A stretch of 64,000 nucleotides of DNA from Belliella buryatensis (GCF_900188245.1 NZ_FZOK01000001.1:124001-188000); one strand, 5' to 3'. Shown: positions 8,895-18,279, counted from the first letter of the stretch. Program-made: numbers and translations. Notes: generated by a model from the letters alone, not told the origin.

Positions 8895-9560
8895 TTATTT
8901 GTTTTGATATAAAAACTTCGCAAAATCAATGAAAGTATCGAGGGCACTTTTACCCATTAGATCAAATGCTAGGTTTACTGATTTTTCTATAGCTGCATCT
9001 GTTTTCTCAAATGCCGGTGAGTTATCCTTCAACCAGAATTGAAACACAAACCAAACCTGAATCCATAATGCTTCATCATAACGATCTGCAATAATAGGTC
9101 TATTGGCTATTTCCTCTGTTTCTTTTCCTTCAAGAATTATCTCATTAGCGAAATCTTTGAATTTTGATTTAAAACTCTTGATTTCGGAAGGGAGTAAATT
9201 CTTCACGTCTTTCTTATTGGTATAAAGAGAAAGTAAATAAGACCTATTTTTCTTAAGCTCTTCTATCCAGGTAAAAAGGAAACTAAGTAATTTCTCTCTT
9301 GCACTATACTCTCTATATACTTCTTGGGATTCTATATTCTGGATTGTCAATTCAAATATATGTCCCCAGACAGCTGATTTTATTGATTCAAAAGAAGTGA
9401 AATGGTTATAGAACGCTTCTTCCTTCATTTTAAGATCTTTGGCAAATTTAAAAACAGAAGCTGGTTCTTGCCCATGCTCCAAAATATAGGTTATATAACC
9501 TTCTATGATTTGACGCTTCGGATCTGATTTTGTGTTTTTCTTAGCAGTTGCTTTTTCCAT
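8895..9560 (-). CDS. TetR/AcrR family transcriptional regulator
   Basis: An N-terminal TetR helix-turn-helix ('VFKFAKDLKMKEEAFYNHFTSFESI', roughly residues 35-60) is followed by an all-helical ligand domain. The start is uncertain: the ATG at 9560 gives 221 residues, but a GTG at 9581 has GGAGG 5 nt upstream, an unusually good Shine-Dalgarno for this phylum, and would add 7 residues. It precedes the ABC1 kinase by 12 nt and probably controls that operon. Confidence 0.8.
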   Translation of the reverse strand: MEKATAKKNTKSDPKRQIIEGYITYILEHGQEPASVFKFAKDLKMKEEAFYNHFTSFESIKSAVWGHIFELTIQNIESQEVYREYSAREKLLSFLFTWIEELKKNRSYLLSLYTNKKDVKNLLPSEIKSFKSKFKDFANEIILEGKETEEIANRPIIADRYDEALWIQVWFVFQFWLKDNSPAFEKTDAAIEKSVNLAFDLMGKSALDTFIDFAKFLYQNK

Positions 9561-9610
9561 GATGCTATTTTTTACTACCACTATAACCTCCGAAAGCTCC
9601 TTGAAGTTTT

Positions 9611-9649
9611 AAAAAACTAGATTATTCCCTGCAAATAATCTAGTTTTTT
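9611..9649. terminator. Strong 16-bp hairpin, terminator-like
   Basis: A perfect 16-bp inverted repeat (AAAAAACTAGATTATT and its complement) surrounds a 7-nt loop, giving A-run and T-run ends on both strands. It lies between the tetR start and the hslV end, about 145 nt past hslV, and may be a second, backup terminator. Confidence 0.7.
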
Positions 9650-9734
9650 GAAGTCAACCTCAGAACTCCTATAAATAAGAGAAAAAAGATGCAGGTATAG
9701 AAATGTAACCAACAAGGATCCGCAGAAACGAAAC

Positions 9735-9766
9735 AAAAAAACTAGGAGAAAAAACCCCTAGCTTTT
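9735..9766 (-). terminator. Terminator of hslV
   Basis: On the minus strand a GCTAGG...CCTAGT stem is followed by a T-run, starting 27 nt after the hslV stop codon. Confidence 0.7.
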
Positions 9767-9792
9767 AAAAACTATGATTTGAAATTTTCAAC

Positions 9793-10335
9793 TTACTGAG
9801 AGACTTTTTCTACTACTAAGTTGTGATTGGTGTAAATACAGACATCTGCTGCAATGCCTAGACTTTCTCTGACCATTTCTTCCGCAGTCAGTTGCGGAGC
9901 AAACTTCTTCAATGCTCTACCGGCAGATTGTGCATACATACTTCCAGAACCGATGGTAGCGATCTCCAAATCTGGCTCAATCACATCCCCTGTGCCAGAA
10001 ATTATCAGGATATCTTGTGCATCTGCTACGATCATCATAGCCTCAAGCTTGCTCAACATCCTATCCATTCTCCACTCTTTTGCAAGTTCTACCGCTGCAC
10101 GTTTCATGTTATTCCCATAAGCTCCTAGCTTCTCTTCAAATTTTTCTAAAAGTGTGAAAGCATCTGCTGTAGACCCGGCAAATCCAGTGACAATTTTACC
10201 TCCTTGCAATCTTCTGATTTTATTAACTGTACTTTTCGCCACTGTATTACCCATGGTAGCCTGACCATCCGCTCCAATGACTACTTCACCATTGTGCTTG
10301 ATAGCAACTACCGTGGTGGATTTGATTTTTTCCAT
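9793..10335 (-). CDS. hslV: ATP-dependent protease subunit HslV
   Basis: 180 residues of the proteasome-like HslV (ClpQ) peptidase that works with the HslU ATPase. The N-terminal propeptide MEKIKS precedes the catalytic Thr7 (TTVVAI), and 'GEVVIGADGQATMGN', 'KIRRL', 'GFAGSTADAFTL' and the 'GSGSMYAQSAGRAL' region are typical. The start gives the expected length. hslU is not adjacent: the upstream neighbour is the PDH E2 gene. Flanked by terminators on both sides, so it is probably monocistronic. Confidence 0.95.
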   Translation of the reverse strand: MEKIKSTTVVAIKHNGEVVIGADGQATMGNTVAKSTVNKIRRLQGGKIVTGFAGSTADAFTLLEKFEEKLGAYGNNMKRAAVELAKEWRMDRMLSKLEAMMIVADAQDILIISGTGDVIEPDLEIATIGSGSMYAQSAGRALKKFAPQLTAEEMVRESLGIAADVCIYTNHNLVVEKVSQ

Positions 10336-10405
10336 GTTTATGATGTTTTAAGACTTAAGACAAAAGAAATTATATATGTCTCTTTTCAATAACCATACAA
10401 AACAC

Positions 10406-10432
10406 AAAAAGTCCCGATAAACAGGACTTTTT
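10406..10432 (-). terminator. Terminator of PDH E2 gene
   Basis: AAAAAGTCC / GGACTTTTT hairpin with a 9-nt loop, 22 nt past the stop codon of the E2 gene on the minus strand. Confidence 0.75.
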
Positions 10433-10453
10433 GACATATAATTTTAAAATTGA

Positions 10454-12112
10454 TTAGATCAAGATTCTAACTGGATCTTCAAGTAGCCCCTTGAGGGTCT
10501 GCAGGAAGGCAGATCCTACAGCTCCATCCACTACTCTATGATCACATGACAAAGTAACCTTCATCACGTTACCTACCTGCATTTGCCCGTTTTTCACAAT
10601 CACAGTTTCTTTGATACCCCCTACTGCTAAGATACATGCATCTGGCGGATTGATGATAGCAGTAAACTCGTCAATACCAAACATCCCCAAATTAGAAATG
10701 GTAAATGTATTTCCTTCCCAATCTTTAGGTTGTAATTCTTTGTTTTTGGCTTTTCCTCCAAGAGATTTAGCTTCATTTGATATTTGAGAAAGGGACTTAG
10801 AATCAGCAAATCTAATCACTGGAACCAATAACCCTTCTTCTACCGCCACAGCCATACCAATGTGGATATGGTCATTGTATCTGATTTTATCACCCAACCA
10901 AGAAGAATTTACTTTCGGGTGCTGACGTAAAGCTGCTGCTGCTGCCTTGATGACCATATCATTGAAAGAAATTTTCACAGGAGATACTTCATTCATGCTT
11001 TTTCTGGCCTCTATAGCTTTGTCCATGTTGATTTCCATGGTCAAGTAGAAATGAGGGGCAGTGAACTTACTCTCAGCCAATCTCTTAGCAATCACTTTTC
11101 GCATTTGAGATACTTTCTCCTCAGTGAAAGACTCTTGACCTACAATTGGAGCAGAAGCAGCTGTGGCTTGTGCTACTGGAGTTTGTGCTGTTGCTGGATT
11201 GAAATTCTCAACATCTCTTTTGATGATTCTTCCACCTTCTCCAGATCCCTTGACTTGAGAAATATCAATACCTTTATCAGAAGCTAATTTCTTTGCTAAA
11301 GGAGATGCTTTAAGTCTATCTCCGTCTGCTGTAGTTGTATTATTTGGTGACACCTCTGAAGGTGCTGACTTACTTTCTGTTTTTGGAGCAGGTGCTTCTT
11401 CTTTCTTTTCTTCTTGAGCAGATGATGGTTCGTCTGCTGAGTCATCTTTCTGAGCATGAGCTTTGATTAGTTTTTCATAATCTGCTCCTTTCTCGCCGAT
11501 CACTGCGATCACCCCATCGATTGCTACAGCATCTCCTGCTTCTACCCCAATATAAAGTAGCGTACCATCTTCATAGGACTCCAATTCCATGGTAGCTTTG
11601 TCCGTTTCTACTTCTGCGATGATATCACCAGCTTTGATTTCATCTCCTACTTTCTTAAGCCAGGAAGCAATCACACCTTCTGTCATGGTATCTGACATTT
11701 TTGGCATGGTGATCAATGTAGCATTGATATCAGAAGTATCTATTTTCTCAGCTGATTTCGAGTTTTCAGCCTTTTCAGATTTCTCTTCTTTAGCAGCTGG
11801 CTTATCTTCTTTTTGCTCCGCAGAAGAACTTTCACCATTATTTGCTTCCTTCAGAAGAGCATCTATATTTTCTCCTTTTTCACCAATGATGGCTATTACC
11901 CCATTGACAGGTACAGCGTCTTTTTCTTGCACACCAATGTGAAGTAGCACCCCTTCCTCGTAGGATTCCAATTCCATGGTAGCTTTATCGGTCTCTACCT
12001 CTGCAAGGATATCCCCAGGTTTTACTTCATCACCAACTTTCTTCAACCACGCTGCGATCACCCCTTCTTCCATGGTATCGCTCATCTTGGGCATTCTTAT
12101 AATTTCGGCCAT
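10454..12112 (-). CDS. pdhC: Pyruvate dehydrogenase complex dihydrolipoamide acetyltransferase (E2), two lipoyl domains
   Basis: 552 residues. Two N-terminal lipoyl domains (1-80 and 131-212) carry the same lipoylation motif ETDKATMELES, with lipoyl-lysines at 43 and 172. Acidic Ala/Glu/Lys/Ser-rich linkers follow each. The peripheral E1/E3-binding domain is at 266-302 (KASPLAKKLASDKGID) and the acetyltransferase core at about 328-552, with catalytic His525 in DHRVVDG. The E2 transfers acetyl from lipoate to CoA. E1 and E3 genes are not in the window. Likely transcribed alone from a good consensus promoter. Confidence 0.95.
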   Translation of the reverse strand: MAEIIRMPKMSDTMEEGVIAAWLKKVGDEVKPGDILAEVETDKATMELESYEEGVLLHIGVQEKDAVPVNGVIAIIGEKGENIDALLKEANNGESSSAEQKEDKPAAKEEKSEKAENSKSAEKIDTSDINATLITMPKMSDTMTEGVIASWLKKVGDEIKAGDIIAEVETDKATMELESYEDGTLLYIGVEAGDAVAIDGVIAVIGEKGADYEKLIKAHAQKDDSADEPSSAQEEKKEEAPAPKTESKSAPSEVSPNNTTTADGDRLKASPLAKKLASDKGIDISQVKGSGEGGRIIKRDVENFNPATAQTPVAQATAASAPIVGQESFTEEKVSQMRKVIAKRLAESKFTAPHFYLTMEINMDKAIEARKSMNEVSPVKISFNDMVIKAAAAALRQHPKVNSSWLGDKIRYNDHIHIGMAVAVEEGLLVPVIRFADSKSLSQISNEAKSLGGKAKNKELQPKDWEGNTFTISNLGMFGIDEFTAIINPPDACILAVGGIKETVIVKNGQMQVGNVMKVTLSCDHRVVDGAVGSAFLQTLKGLLEDPVRILI

Positions 12113-12147
12113 ATGTTTTTACTATCCTAGTCAATTTTTAAGCAGGT

Positions 12148-12178
12148 CAAAAATAGTCGTTAAAATATCTTTATTCAA
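12148..12178 (-). promoter_or_regulatory. Promoter of PDH E2 gene
   Basis: On the minus strand, TTG (12178-12176), 20 nt, then TATTTTTG (12155-12148): the Bacteroidota -33/-7 pattern. The predicted start near 12141 gives a leader of about 30 nt. Confidence 0.6.
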
Positions 12179-12235
12179 ATTTAATAATAGTATTTTCATG
12201 ATTTGAAATCGATAAAGTAGCAGGATAGTTCAGAA

Positions 12236-13195
12236 ATGCCACTGATTAAAACAACAGAATATCAAAATCCAAAATGGATGTTCAATGGTCACTTACAGAC
12301 CATCATACCAAGTCTTTTCAGAGAATCCATCTCCTTACCCTTTGATAGAGAAAGGATTAACACCCCCGATGGTGACTTCTTGGATTTGGATTGGTTGAAG
12401 TCTGATGCATCCAAACTAGTCATAATCAGTCATGGTCTAGAGGGGAATAGCCGTAGACCATATATGGTTGGAATGGCACATCAATTTTTTAAAAAAAACT
12501 TTGACGTTCTTACCTGGAACTTTCGTGGATGTAGCGAAGAAATGAATAAAAAACCAATTTTTTACCATTCAGGAGCTACCTATGACCTCGATACAGTAGT
12601 CAATCATGCCTCAATAGATTATCAAGAAATTTATTTAATTGGATTTAGCTTGGGCGGCAACCTTACACTCAAATACCTAGGCGAACAGAAACAAATCAAT
12701 CCAAAAATCAAAAGAGCAGTAGCTATATCAGTACCCTTACACTTGGAGTCTTCGTGCGAAAAGATTTCTTCAGGAGAGAATATCATTTATGCAAAACGCT
12801 TCCTATCCACTTTAAAAGAAAAAGTTATAAAAAAAGCAGTGATTTATCCAGATAACATCCCAGTTGGAACTCTAAGAAAAATAAAGACACTTAAAGATTT
12901 TGATGATTATTTTACAGGCCCCATTCATGGATTCAAAGATGCACATGATTACTACGAACAAAATTCGTCAATTTACTTTCTTGAAGGAATAAGTATCCCT
13001 GTATTGATTCTAAATGCTCAAAACGATCCGTTTTTGACCGAAAAATGCTTTCCTATTTCTCAAGCGAAAAAGTTAGATCAAATATGGATGGAATTCCCTA
13101 AATATGGTGGTCATGTTGGTTTCAGTCCTAGAAAAAGTGCCGATATCTACTGGTCAGAAAAAAGAGCATTTGAATTTATCAATTCAGATCAGTAA
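12236..13195 (+). CDS. YheT family alpha/beta hydrolase
   Basis: 319 residues of the COG0429 YheT-type hydrolase group. The conserved opening 'NPKWMFNGHLQTIIPSLFR', the oxyanion region 'IISHGLEGNSRRPYM', the nucleophile elbow GFSLGGN (Ser) and the late 'LNAQNDPFL' (acid) and 'YGGHVGF' (His) segments are all present, so the catalytic triad looks intact. The physiological substrate is unknown; relatives are carboxylesterases. It starts a same-strand run with the SRAP gene (24 nt gap) and the MBL hydrolase. Confidence 0.85.
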   Translation: MPLIKTTEYQNPKWMFNGHLQTIIPSLFRESISLPFDRERINTPDGDFLDLDWLKSDASKLVIISHGLEGNSRRPYMVGMAHQFFKKNFDVLTWNFRGCSEEMNKKPIFYHSGATYDLDTVVNHASIDYQEIYLIGFSLGGNLTLKYLGEQKQINPKIKRAVAISVPLHLESSCEKISSGENIIYAKRFLSTLKEKVIKKAVIYPDNIPVGTLRKIKTLKDFDDYFTGPIHGFKDAHDYYEQNSSIYFLEGISIPVLILNAQNDPFLTEKCFPISQAKKLDQIWMEFPKYGGHVGFSPRKSADIYWSEKRAFEFINSDQ

Positions 13196-13219
13196 TTTAC
13201 CCAATATATCCCGAATCAC

Positions 13220-13918
13220 ATGTGTGGAAGATACTCACTCAACAAAAGTAAAATAGAATTGGAAGAAAGGTTTCAAGCAGAAATGCTTGGTGATTTTAAA
13301 CCACGATTTAATATTGCACCCACTCAACTTCTTCCTGTTTTGACTTCAGACAGCCCAAAAGGTTTTTCATTTTTCTATTGGGGAATCACTCCTGATTTTG
13401 CTAAAAACAAACCTGTCTCCCAAAAATTAATCAACGCGAGATCAGAAACAATCAACCAAAAGGTTTCCTTCAAGTCCTCTTTTGAAAAAAGACGTTGCTT
13501 GATCCCCTCAGATGGATTTTTTGAATGGAAAAGAATTGGTAAAAAAACAAAAACACCTTATAGGTTTACTTTGAGTGATGAAGGTCTATTTGCTTTTGCT
13601 GGGATATGGGAAGAATATGAAAATGACAAAGGTGAGACTAACCATACCTTTTTAATTTTAACAACAGAACCCAATAAAACTGTGGGAGAGGTACATGACC
13701 GTATGCCAGTAATACTACGCAAAGAAGATGAAAAGAAGTGGTTAGACAACTACAGCACTGAAGAGCAGTTAATTGCCATGCTCCAACCTTTCCCTGCCGA
13801 AGAGATGTCAAGTTATACTGTTTCTCCACTAGTCAATAATATAAATAATGATACTGCCGCAGTTTTAAGAAAAACTTCACCTATGGATCAATTTGGAAAC
13901 TACACCCTCTTTGGATAA
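13220..13918 (+). CDS. SOS response-associated peptidase (SRAP/YedK/HMCES family)
   Basis: 232 residues beginning MCGRYS. After Met removal, Cys2 forms a covalent thiazolidine link with abasic sites in single-stranded DNA, protecting them during replication. Other family hallmarks are present: NARSET, 'RRCLIPSDGFFEWK' (with the active-site Glu) and 'HDRMPVIL' (His). The fold is complete and of normal length. Its stop codon overlaps the start of the next gene (TAATG), so the two are probably translationally coupled. No other SOS gene is adjacent. Confidence 0.93.
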   Translation: MCGRYSLNKSKIELEERFQAEMLGDFKPRFNIAPTQLLPVLTSDSPKGFSFFYWGITPDFAKNKPVSQKLINARSETINQKVSFKSSFEKRRCLIPSDGFFEWKRIGKKTKTPYRFTLSDEGLFAFAGIWEEYENDKGETNHTFLILTTEPNKTVGEVHDRMPVILRKEDEKKWLDNYSTEEQLIAMLQPFPAEEMSSYTVSPLVNNINNDTAAVLRKTSPMDQFGNYTLFG

Positions 13919-14817
13919 TGCATCAAATACATATCATAGATCTTATATTTTTAGAAACAGAAGAAGCAATAGCCAGTTTTTTGATAGAAACAACTGTAGG
14001 GCCAATACTCATTGAAACAGGTCCTAATACTACTTTTGGTCAATTAAAATTGGGGATTGAAAAAGTCGGTTATAAATTAGAAGATATTCAGCATGTCTTA
14101 CTTAGCCATATTCATTTTGACCATGCTGGGGCTGCATGGGAATTTGCCAATCGAGGGGCAAAAATATATGTACATCCCGTGGGTCTTCCTCATTTGAACT
14201 CACCTGAGAAATTATGGAATTCTGCTGCTCAGATATATGGGGATGATATGGATAAACTATGGGGTAAGATGGAGCCGATTGACAAGTCTCTACTTTATGC
14301 TGTATCTCACGAGGAGGTTTTCGAATTTGGTAATGTGACTTTTCAAGCCTTACATACCCCTGGACATGCAGTTCATCATATCGCTTGGAGATTGAATGAT
14401 GTGATTTTTACAGGTGATGTGGGTGGCGTAAAAATAAACAATGGGCCAGTAGTCCCTCCTTGTCCTCCCCCTGACATACATATTGAAAATTGGAAAAAAT
14501 CCATTGCACTAATTAAAAGTCAGGAACCAAAATTATTGTATTTAACACATTTTGGAATTGTTACAGATATTGAAAGTCATCTTGAAAGTTTAGAAGCTTT
14601 AATAGATGATTGGGCAAATTGGATGAAACCTTATTTTGAGCAGGCAAAAACACCTCAAGAAATAATTCCAGCTTTTATGGAATATACCAAATCACAATTG
14701 GTTTCAAAAGGTGTTAGTAACGAAACCATGCAAGTATACGAGTATGCAAATCCTAGCTGGATGTCCGTCGCAGGGCTTCTTCGTTATTGGAAACTGAAAA
14801 ACCAAGGTAGAATCTAA
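13918..14817 (+). CDS. MBL-fold metallo-hydrolase
   Basis: 299 residues of the metallo-beta-lactamase fold. The metal motif is HIHFDHAG, with further ligands in 'HTPGHAVHH', 'FTGDVGG' and 'LTHFG'. The N-terminal half holds the metal site and the C-terminal third is helical. It resembles glyoxalase II-like or quorum-lactonase-like members, but the substrate cannot be told. It overlaps the SRAP stop by one base. No signal peptide, so cytoplasmic. Confidence 0.85.
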   Translation: MHQIHIIDLIFLETEEAIASFLIETTVGPILIETGPNTTFGQLKLGIEKVGYKLEDIQHVLLSHIHFDHAGAAWEFANRGAKIYVHPVGLPHLNSPEKLWNSAAQIYGDDMDKLWGKMEPIDKSLLYAVSHEEVFEFGNVTFQALHTPGHAVHHIAWRLNDVIFTGDVGGVKINNGPVVPPCPPPDIHIENWKKSIALIKSQEPKLLYLTHFGIVTDIESHLESLEALIDDWANWMKPYFEQAKTPQEIIPAFMEYTKSQLVSKGVSNETMQVYEYANPSWMSVAGLLRYWKLKNQGRI

Positions 14818-14922
14818 TGATTTCAATTTTTAGGGTAGAAATAAACAATACCAATTCAGGATGGTATATTTGTAAGAGATATTAAAAATCTAGAATAAGG
14901 CCCAAGTAATCAAATCACTTTT

Positions 14923-15921
14923 ATGAAAAAGTCAAGAATAACTGGCGTAGGTCACTATGTTCCAGATCAAATCATCACGAACGAATACCTCTCCACTATC
15001 ATTGATACCAACAATGAATGGATAATAGAGAGGACAGGTATTGAAGAAAGAAGGTGGTTTACACCTGGTAAAGATACAGTAACAAGCATGTCTCTAGCAG
15101 CTTCCACGTTGGCTATCAAACGGGCTGGAATTGCTAATAAAGACATCGATTTTATTGTATTCGCCACCATCACTCCAGACTATTTTGTACCGGGTAATGG
15201 CGTATTATTACAAAGAGAACTTGGAATACAAGGAGTGCCTGCTTTAGATGTGAGAAATGCTTGTTCTGGTTTCATCTATGCCTTATCAGTGGCAGATCAA
15301 TTCATCAAAACTGGGATGTATAAGACAATATTGGTGGTCGGCGCTGAAATTCAATCTTCCGCATTGGATAAGTCTGATGCGGGTAGATCTAGTGCAGTGA
15401 TCTTCGCTGATGGGGCTGGAGCAGCCATCTTGCAAGCAGTTGATCAGGATCAGCCCGGAATTCTATCTTCACATCTTCATGCAGATGGCGACTTTGCTGA
15501 AGAGCTCTACCTCAAAGACCCCGGTAGTAGCAGAGAGGTAAGATTATCTCCTGAGATTGTCGATAACCCGAGCTTTAAGATGTATATGAATGGAAATACT
15601 GTCTTCAAACATGCTGTAGTTAGATTTAATGAGGTAATATTAGAAGCGCTGGAAGCGAATGGGAAAAATAAAGCAGAAATCGACCTCCTAGTACCACATC
15701 AAGCTAATCTTAGAATTAGTAACTATATCCAACAAAAAATGGGCTTACCGGATGAAAAAGTATTCAATAACATCATGAAACTCGGTAACACAACAGCTGG
15801 CACCATCCCAATTGCACTGAGCGAGGCTTGGGAACAAGGCCGACTGAAGGAAGGAGATTTGGTTTGTCTTGCTGCTTTTGGAAGCGGATTTACATGGGCA
15901 TCAGCCCTATTAACTTGGTGA
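14923..15921 (+). CDS. 3-oxoacyl-ACP synthase III family protein (FabH-like)
   Basis: 332 residues of the KAS III fold. Catalytic Cys114 sits in DVRNACSGF, His in VPHQAN and Asn in GNTTAGTIP, so the triad is complete. KAS III condenses an acyl-CoA starter with malonyl-ACP. The usual fatty-acid neighbours (plsX, rpmF, acpP, fabD) are absent, so this may be a paralogue with another substrate rather than the housekeeping FabH. A -7-like TATATTTG lies at 14865-14872, without a clear -33 TTG. The next gene begins 1 nt after the stop. Confidence 0.88.
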   Translation: MKKSRITGVGHYVPDQIITNEYLSTIIDTNNEWIIERTGIEERRWFTPGKDTVTSMSLAASTLAIKRAGIANKDIDFIVFATITPDYFVPGNGVLLQRELGIQGVPALDVRNACSGFIYALSVADQFIKTGMYKTILVVGAEIQSSALDKSDAGRSSAVIFADGAGAAILQAVDQDQPGILSSHLHADGDFAEELYLKDPGSSREVRLSPEIVDNPSFKMYMNGNTVFKHAVVRFNEVILEALEANGKNKAEIDLLVPHQANLRISNYIQQKMGLPDEKVFNNIMKLGNTTAGTIPIALSEAWEQGRLKEGDLVCLAAFGSGFTWASALLTW

Positions 15922-15922
15922 G

Positions 15923-16468
15923 ATGGAGTCTGAAATCAATCTTGAAATCATTCAAAATAAAGTCCTTTTTGAAAAGATCCATTTTCAAAAAGACCTATTT
16001 TTTGAGCTTTTCACCGAGATTGGTAATGAATTTCCTCAAAACATGCTGATCAAAATTCACCCTGCATCAAAAGGAAGTAAAGTAAGTCAAGGTTCGAATT
16101 TGGAAAAGTGTCCTTATCAAGTATTAGATTTAATTCGGGATTTTGACAATAAAAATGGATTCAACATAAGAGTATTGAATTGGTGGGGTCATGGACTATA
16201 TATGATAGTTCAAGTCGGGAAAGCAAACCACAATCTAGAGGCTATTAATAAAAATCTTTTACTTAATAATTTTTATTTGAGCCAGCATATCAGACCATTT
16301 GATTACCTCCAAATATTCGAATCTTCTGTGTTGTTAGATTCTGAAAACCACAAAACCCATTCAAAAGCAATTGATGTATTGATCACTTTCAAGAAAATAG
16401 AAATTTCAAAAACTGCATCTGTCAAAAAAGAGATTCTATTTTTACTCCATCAACTGCTTGATATATAA
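15923..16468 (+). CDS. Hypothetical protein coupled to the FabH-like gene
   Basis: 181 residues; I do not recognise the family. No signal peptide or membrane segment. The middle has 'FNIRVLNWWGHGLYMIVQVG' and the rest is mixed alpha/beta with many Asn, Lys and Leu. Start ATG at 15923 is one base after the fabH-like stop (TGAGATG), which suggests translational coupling and a shared role. The coding frame shows no interruption. It could bind or modify the product of the synthase, but that is only inference from position. Confidence 0.6.
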   Translation: MESEINLEIIQNKVLFEKIHFQKDLFFELFTEIGNEFPQNMLIKIHPASKGSKVSQGSNLEKCPYQVLDLIRDFDNKNGFNIRVLNWWGHGLYMIVQVGKANHNLEAINKNLLLNNFYLSQHIRPFDYLQIFESSVLLDSENHKTHSKAIDVLITFKKIEISKTASVKKEILFLLHQLLDI

Positions 16469-16620
16469 AGCTTATAAGTTCGTTTTTTCTTGAATTTAAA
16501 CTAATTTAGAACCACAAAATAACAATTCCGTATTTATAAATTGTGATTTATACTAATCACTAAATTGATTTAAATACTCATTTAGATTAAAGAAAAAAGC
16601 TCAAGTTAGAATTCATCTAT

Positions 16621-18240
16621 ATGCATTTCAAAAAGCAAGTAATAACCAAGAGCATAATAGGAATTATATTTCTATTGAAGATTCCATTTTTCGTTTATGC
16701 ACAAAACTCATCGATTGTCACTTTATACAACTCAGATTCTACATTCGTAGGAACTGGAGTGATGAAAAACAATCAAATGGATGGTTTATGGAGATTTGAA
16801 AACCCCAAAACAGGCACACTGATACAAACTTCAAATTTTGTTAATGGAGCTAGAGAAGGAATTACTGTGGCTTACCATGATGGAAAAGTTAAAAGGCTGG
16901 AAGCGGAATACAAACAAAACAAGCTCAATGGTACATTTAGAGAGTTTGATATATTTGGCAACCCCAGATTGGAGCTTGTTTTCAAAGACAGCATCCCTGT
17001 TGGACCTTATAGAGAGTATTTTCCAAAAACAAGTAGAGCTTCGAACCTAAATCCAAATGTGGTAAAAATTGAAGGGAATTATATCAATGGAAAAAAAGAC
17101 GGTGTATGGCTGACTTATTTCAACGCTCTCCCTCCTACTATTGCTATTAAAGAAACTTTCCAAGCGGGGGATCTTAATGGGAGTTATCAGGAATTTGACT
17201 TTGATGGTAACCTGATGTTAGAGGTTACTTATGTCAATGGAAAACCAGAAGGGGACTTTAAGAGATATGCAGGTCCAAGAATGGTTTGGGAAGAAGGGCA
17301 ATTTAAAAATGGAAGAAAAATTGGTGAATGGAAAGCTTACTTTCCTGGTTCTAAAACACTTGAGTCTGAAAAATTTTATGACGACAGGGGTAACAAAGTA
17401 GGAACTTGGACTTTTTACTATGAAAACAAAAGAACTGCGAGAATAGAAAAATATGAAAATGATATTCCAGTAGGAACTTGGGAAGAATTCTTCCCAAATA
17501 GAAATCTCGCAAAAAGGAAAACTTATGAACTTGGAGTCCCAATTGGGGAGTATCTTGAGTATCATTCAGATGGATCCATATCAGTTAGTGGTCAATACAA
17601 AGGAGGAGTGAAAGATGGTCTTTGGAAAAACTTCTTCCCTGATGGAGAGCTGTATTCTATAGGAGAATATAAAAATGATTTAAAAACAGGACTTTGGAAA
17701 TATTTCAATAAGATCGGAATTTTGATTGCTGAGGGTGAATATAGCCTTGGATCAGAAAGTGGACAGTGGTTTTATTACTACGATGGAGGACAACTTAAGT
17801 CTGTAGGAAGCTATTTCTTGGGCTTCGAACAGGGTACATGGGGACTTTTCTATGACAATAAACAATTGACACAAGAAGAGTTTTGGTCAAATGGTCGCTT
17901 GATGAATGTTGGAGAATATTATACTTATGACGGCTCAAAAACACTGAATAAAGGCTCTCTGAAAGATGGGAATGGTACCAGAATCACCTATTACATTGAT
18001 GGTAAAAAAGAATCTGAGGGGAACTATAAAGAAGGCAAACCAGAAGGAAAATGGTCATATTATCACGAAAATGGAAGAATAGCATCTGAAGGACAGATGG
18101 TTGATGGTAAAAAAGAAGGTGTTTGGAGATATTTCAATATGAATGGAAGATTGGAACAAGTGATTACTTTCAAAGATGATGAAGTAGTGACTCCAAAAGG
18201 CCCAGAAGATGAAATTAAGTTTAAAACATTTGATGATTAA
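16621..18240 (+). CDS. Secreted YwqK/MORN-repeat protein
   Basis: 539 residues: signal peptide (hydrophobic stretch ending FVYAQ), then a continuous array of about 20 beta-hairpin repeats of roughly 22-24 residues with the MORN/YwqK pattern (G-x-W-x-x-Y/F-x-x-x-G, for example 'GVWRYFNMNG', 'GKWSYYHENGR', 'GLWKNFFPDGE'). Databases often label such proteins 'YwqK family antitoxin', but there is no toxin partner here and it is exported, so that name is probably misleading. It is likely an extended repeat scaffold at the cell surface or in the periplasm. Confidence 0.8.
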   Translation: MHFKKQVITKSIIGIIFLLKIPFFVYAQNSSIVTLYNSDSTFVGTGVMKNNQMDGLWRFENPKTGTLIQTSNFVNGAREGITVAYHDGKVKRLEAEYKQNKLNGTFREFDIFGNPRLELVFKDSIPVGPYREYFPKTSRASNLNPNVVKIEGNYINGKKDGVWLTYFNALPPTIAIKETFQAGDLNGSYQEFDFDGNLMLEVTYVNGKPEGDFKRYAGPRMVWEEGQFKNGRKIGEWKAYFPGSKTLESEKFYDDRGNKVGTWTFYYENKRTARIEKYENDIPVGTWEEFFPNRNLAKRKTYELGVPIGEYLEYHSDGSISVSGQYKGGVKDGLWKNFFPDGELYSIGEYKNDLKTGLWKYFNKIGILIAEGEYSLGSESGQWFYYYDGGQLKSVGSYFLGFEQGTWGLFYDNKQLTQEEFWSNGRLMNVGEYYTYDGSKTLNKGSLKDGNGTRITYYIDGKKESEGNYKEGKPEGKWSYYHENGRIASEGQMVDGKKEGVWRYFNMNGRLEQVITFKDDEVVTPKGPEDEIKFKTFDD

Positions 18241-18279
18241 AAACAATGCATAATCTATAATGTTACTTAAAAAAAAGAT

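Noticed and set aside
11589-11942. 117-codon plus-strand ORF (Ser-rich)
   Set aside because: Antisense to the lipoyl domains and linker of the PDH E2; no signal or family pattern.
16621-18240. 'YwqK antitoxin' interpretation of the MORN-repeat protein
   Set aside because: It has a signal peptide and no toxin gene is adjacent; the repeat similarity alone does not support a toxin-antitoxin role.
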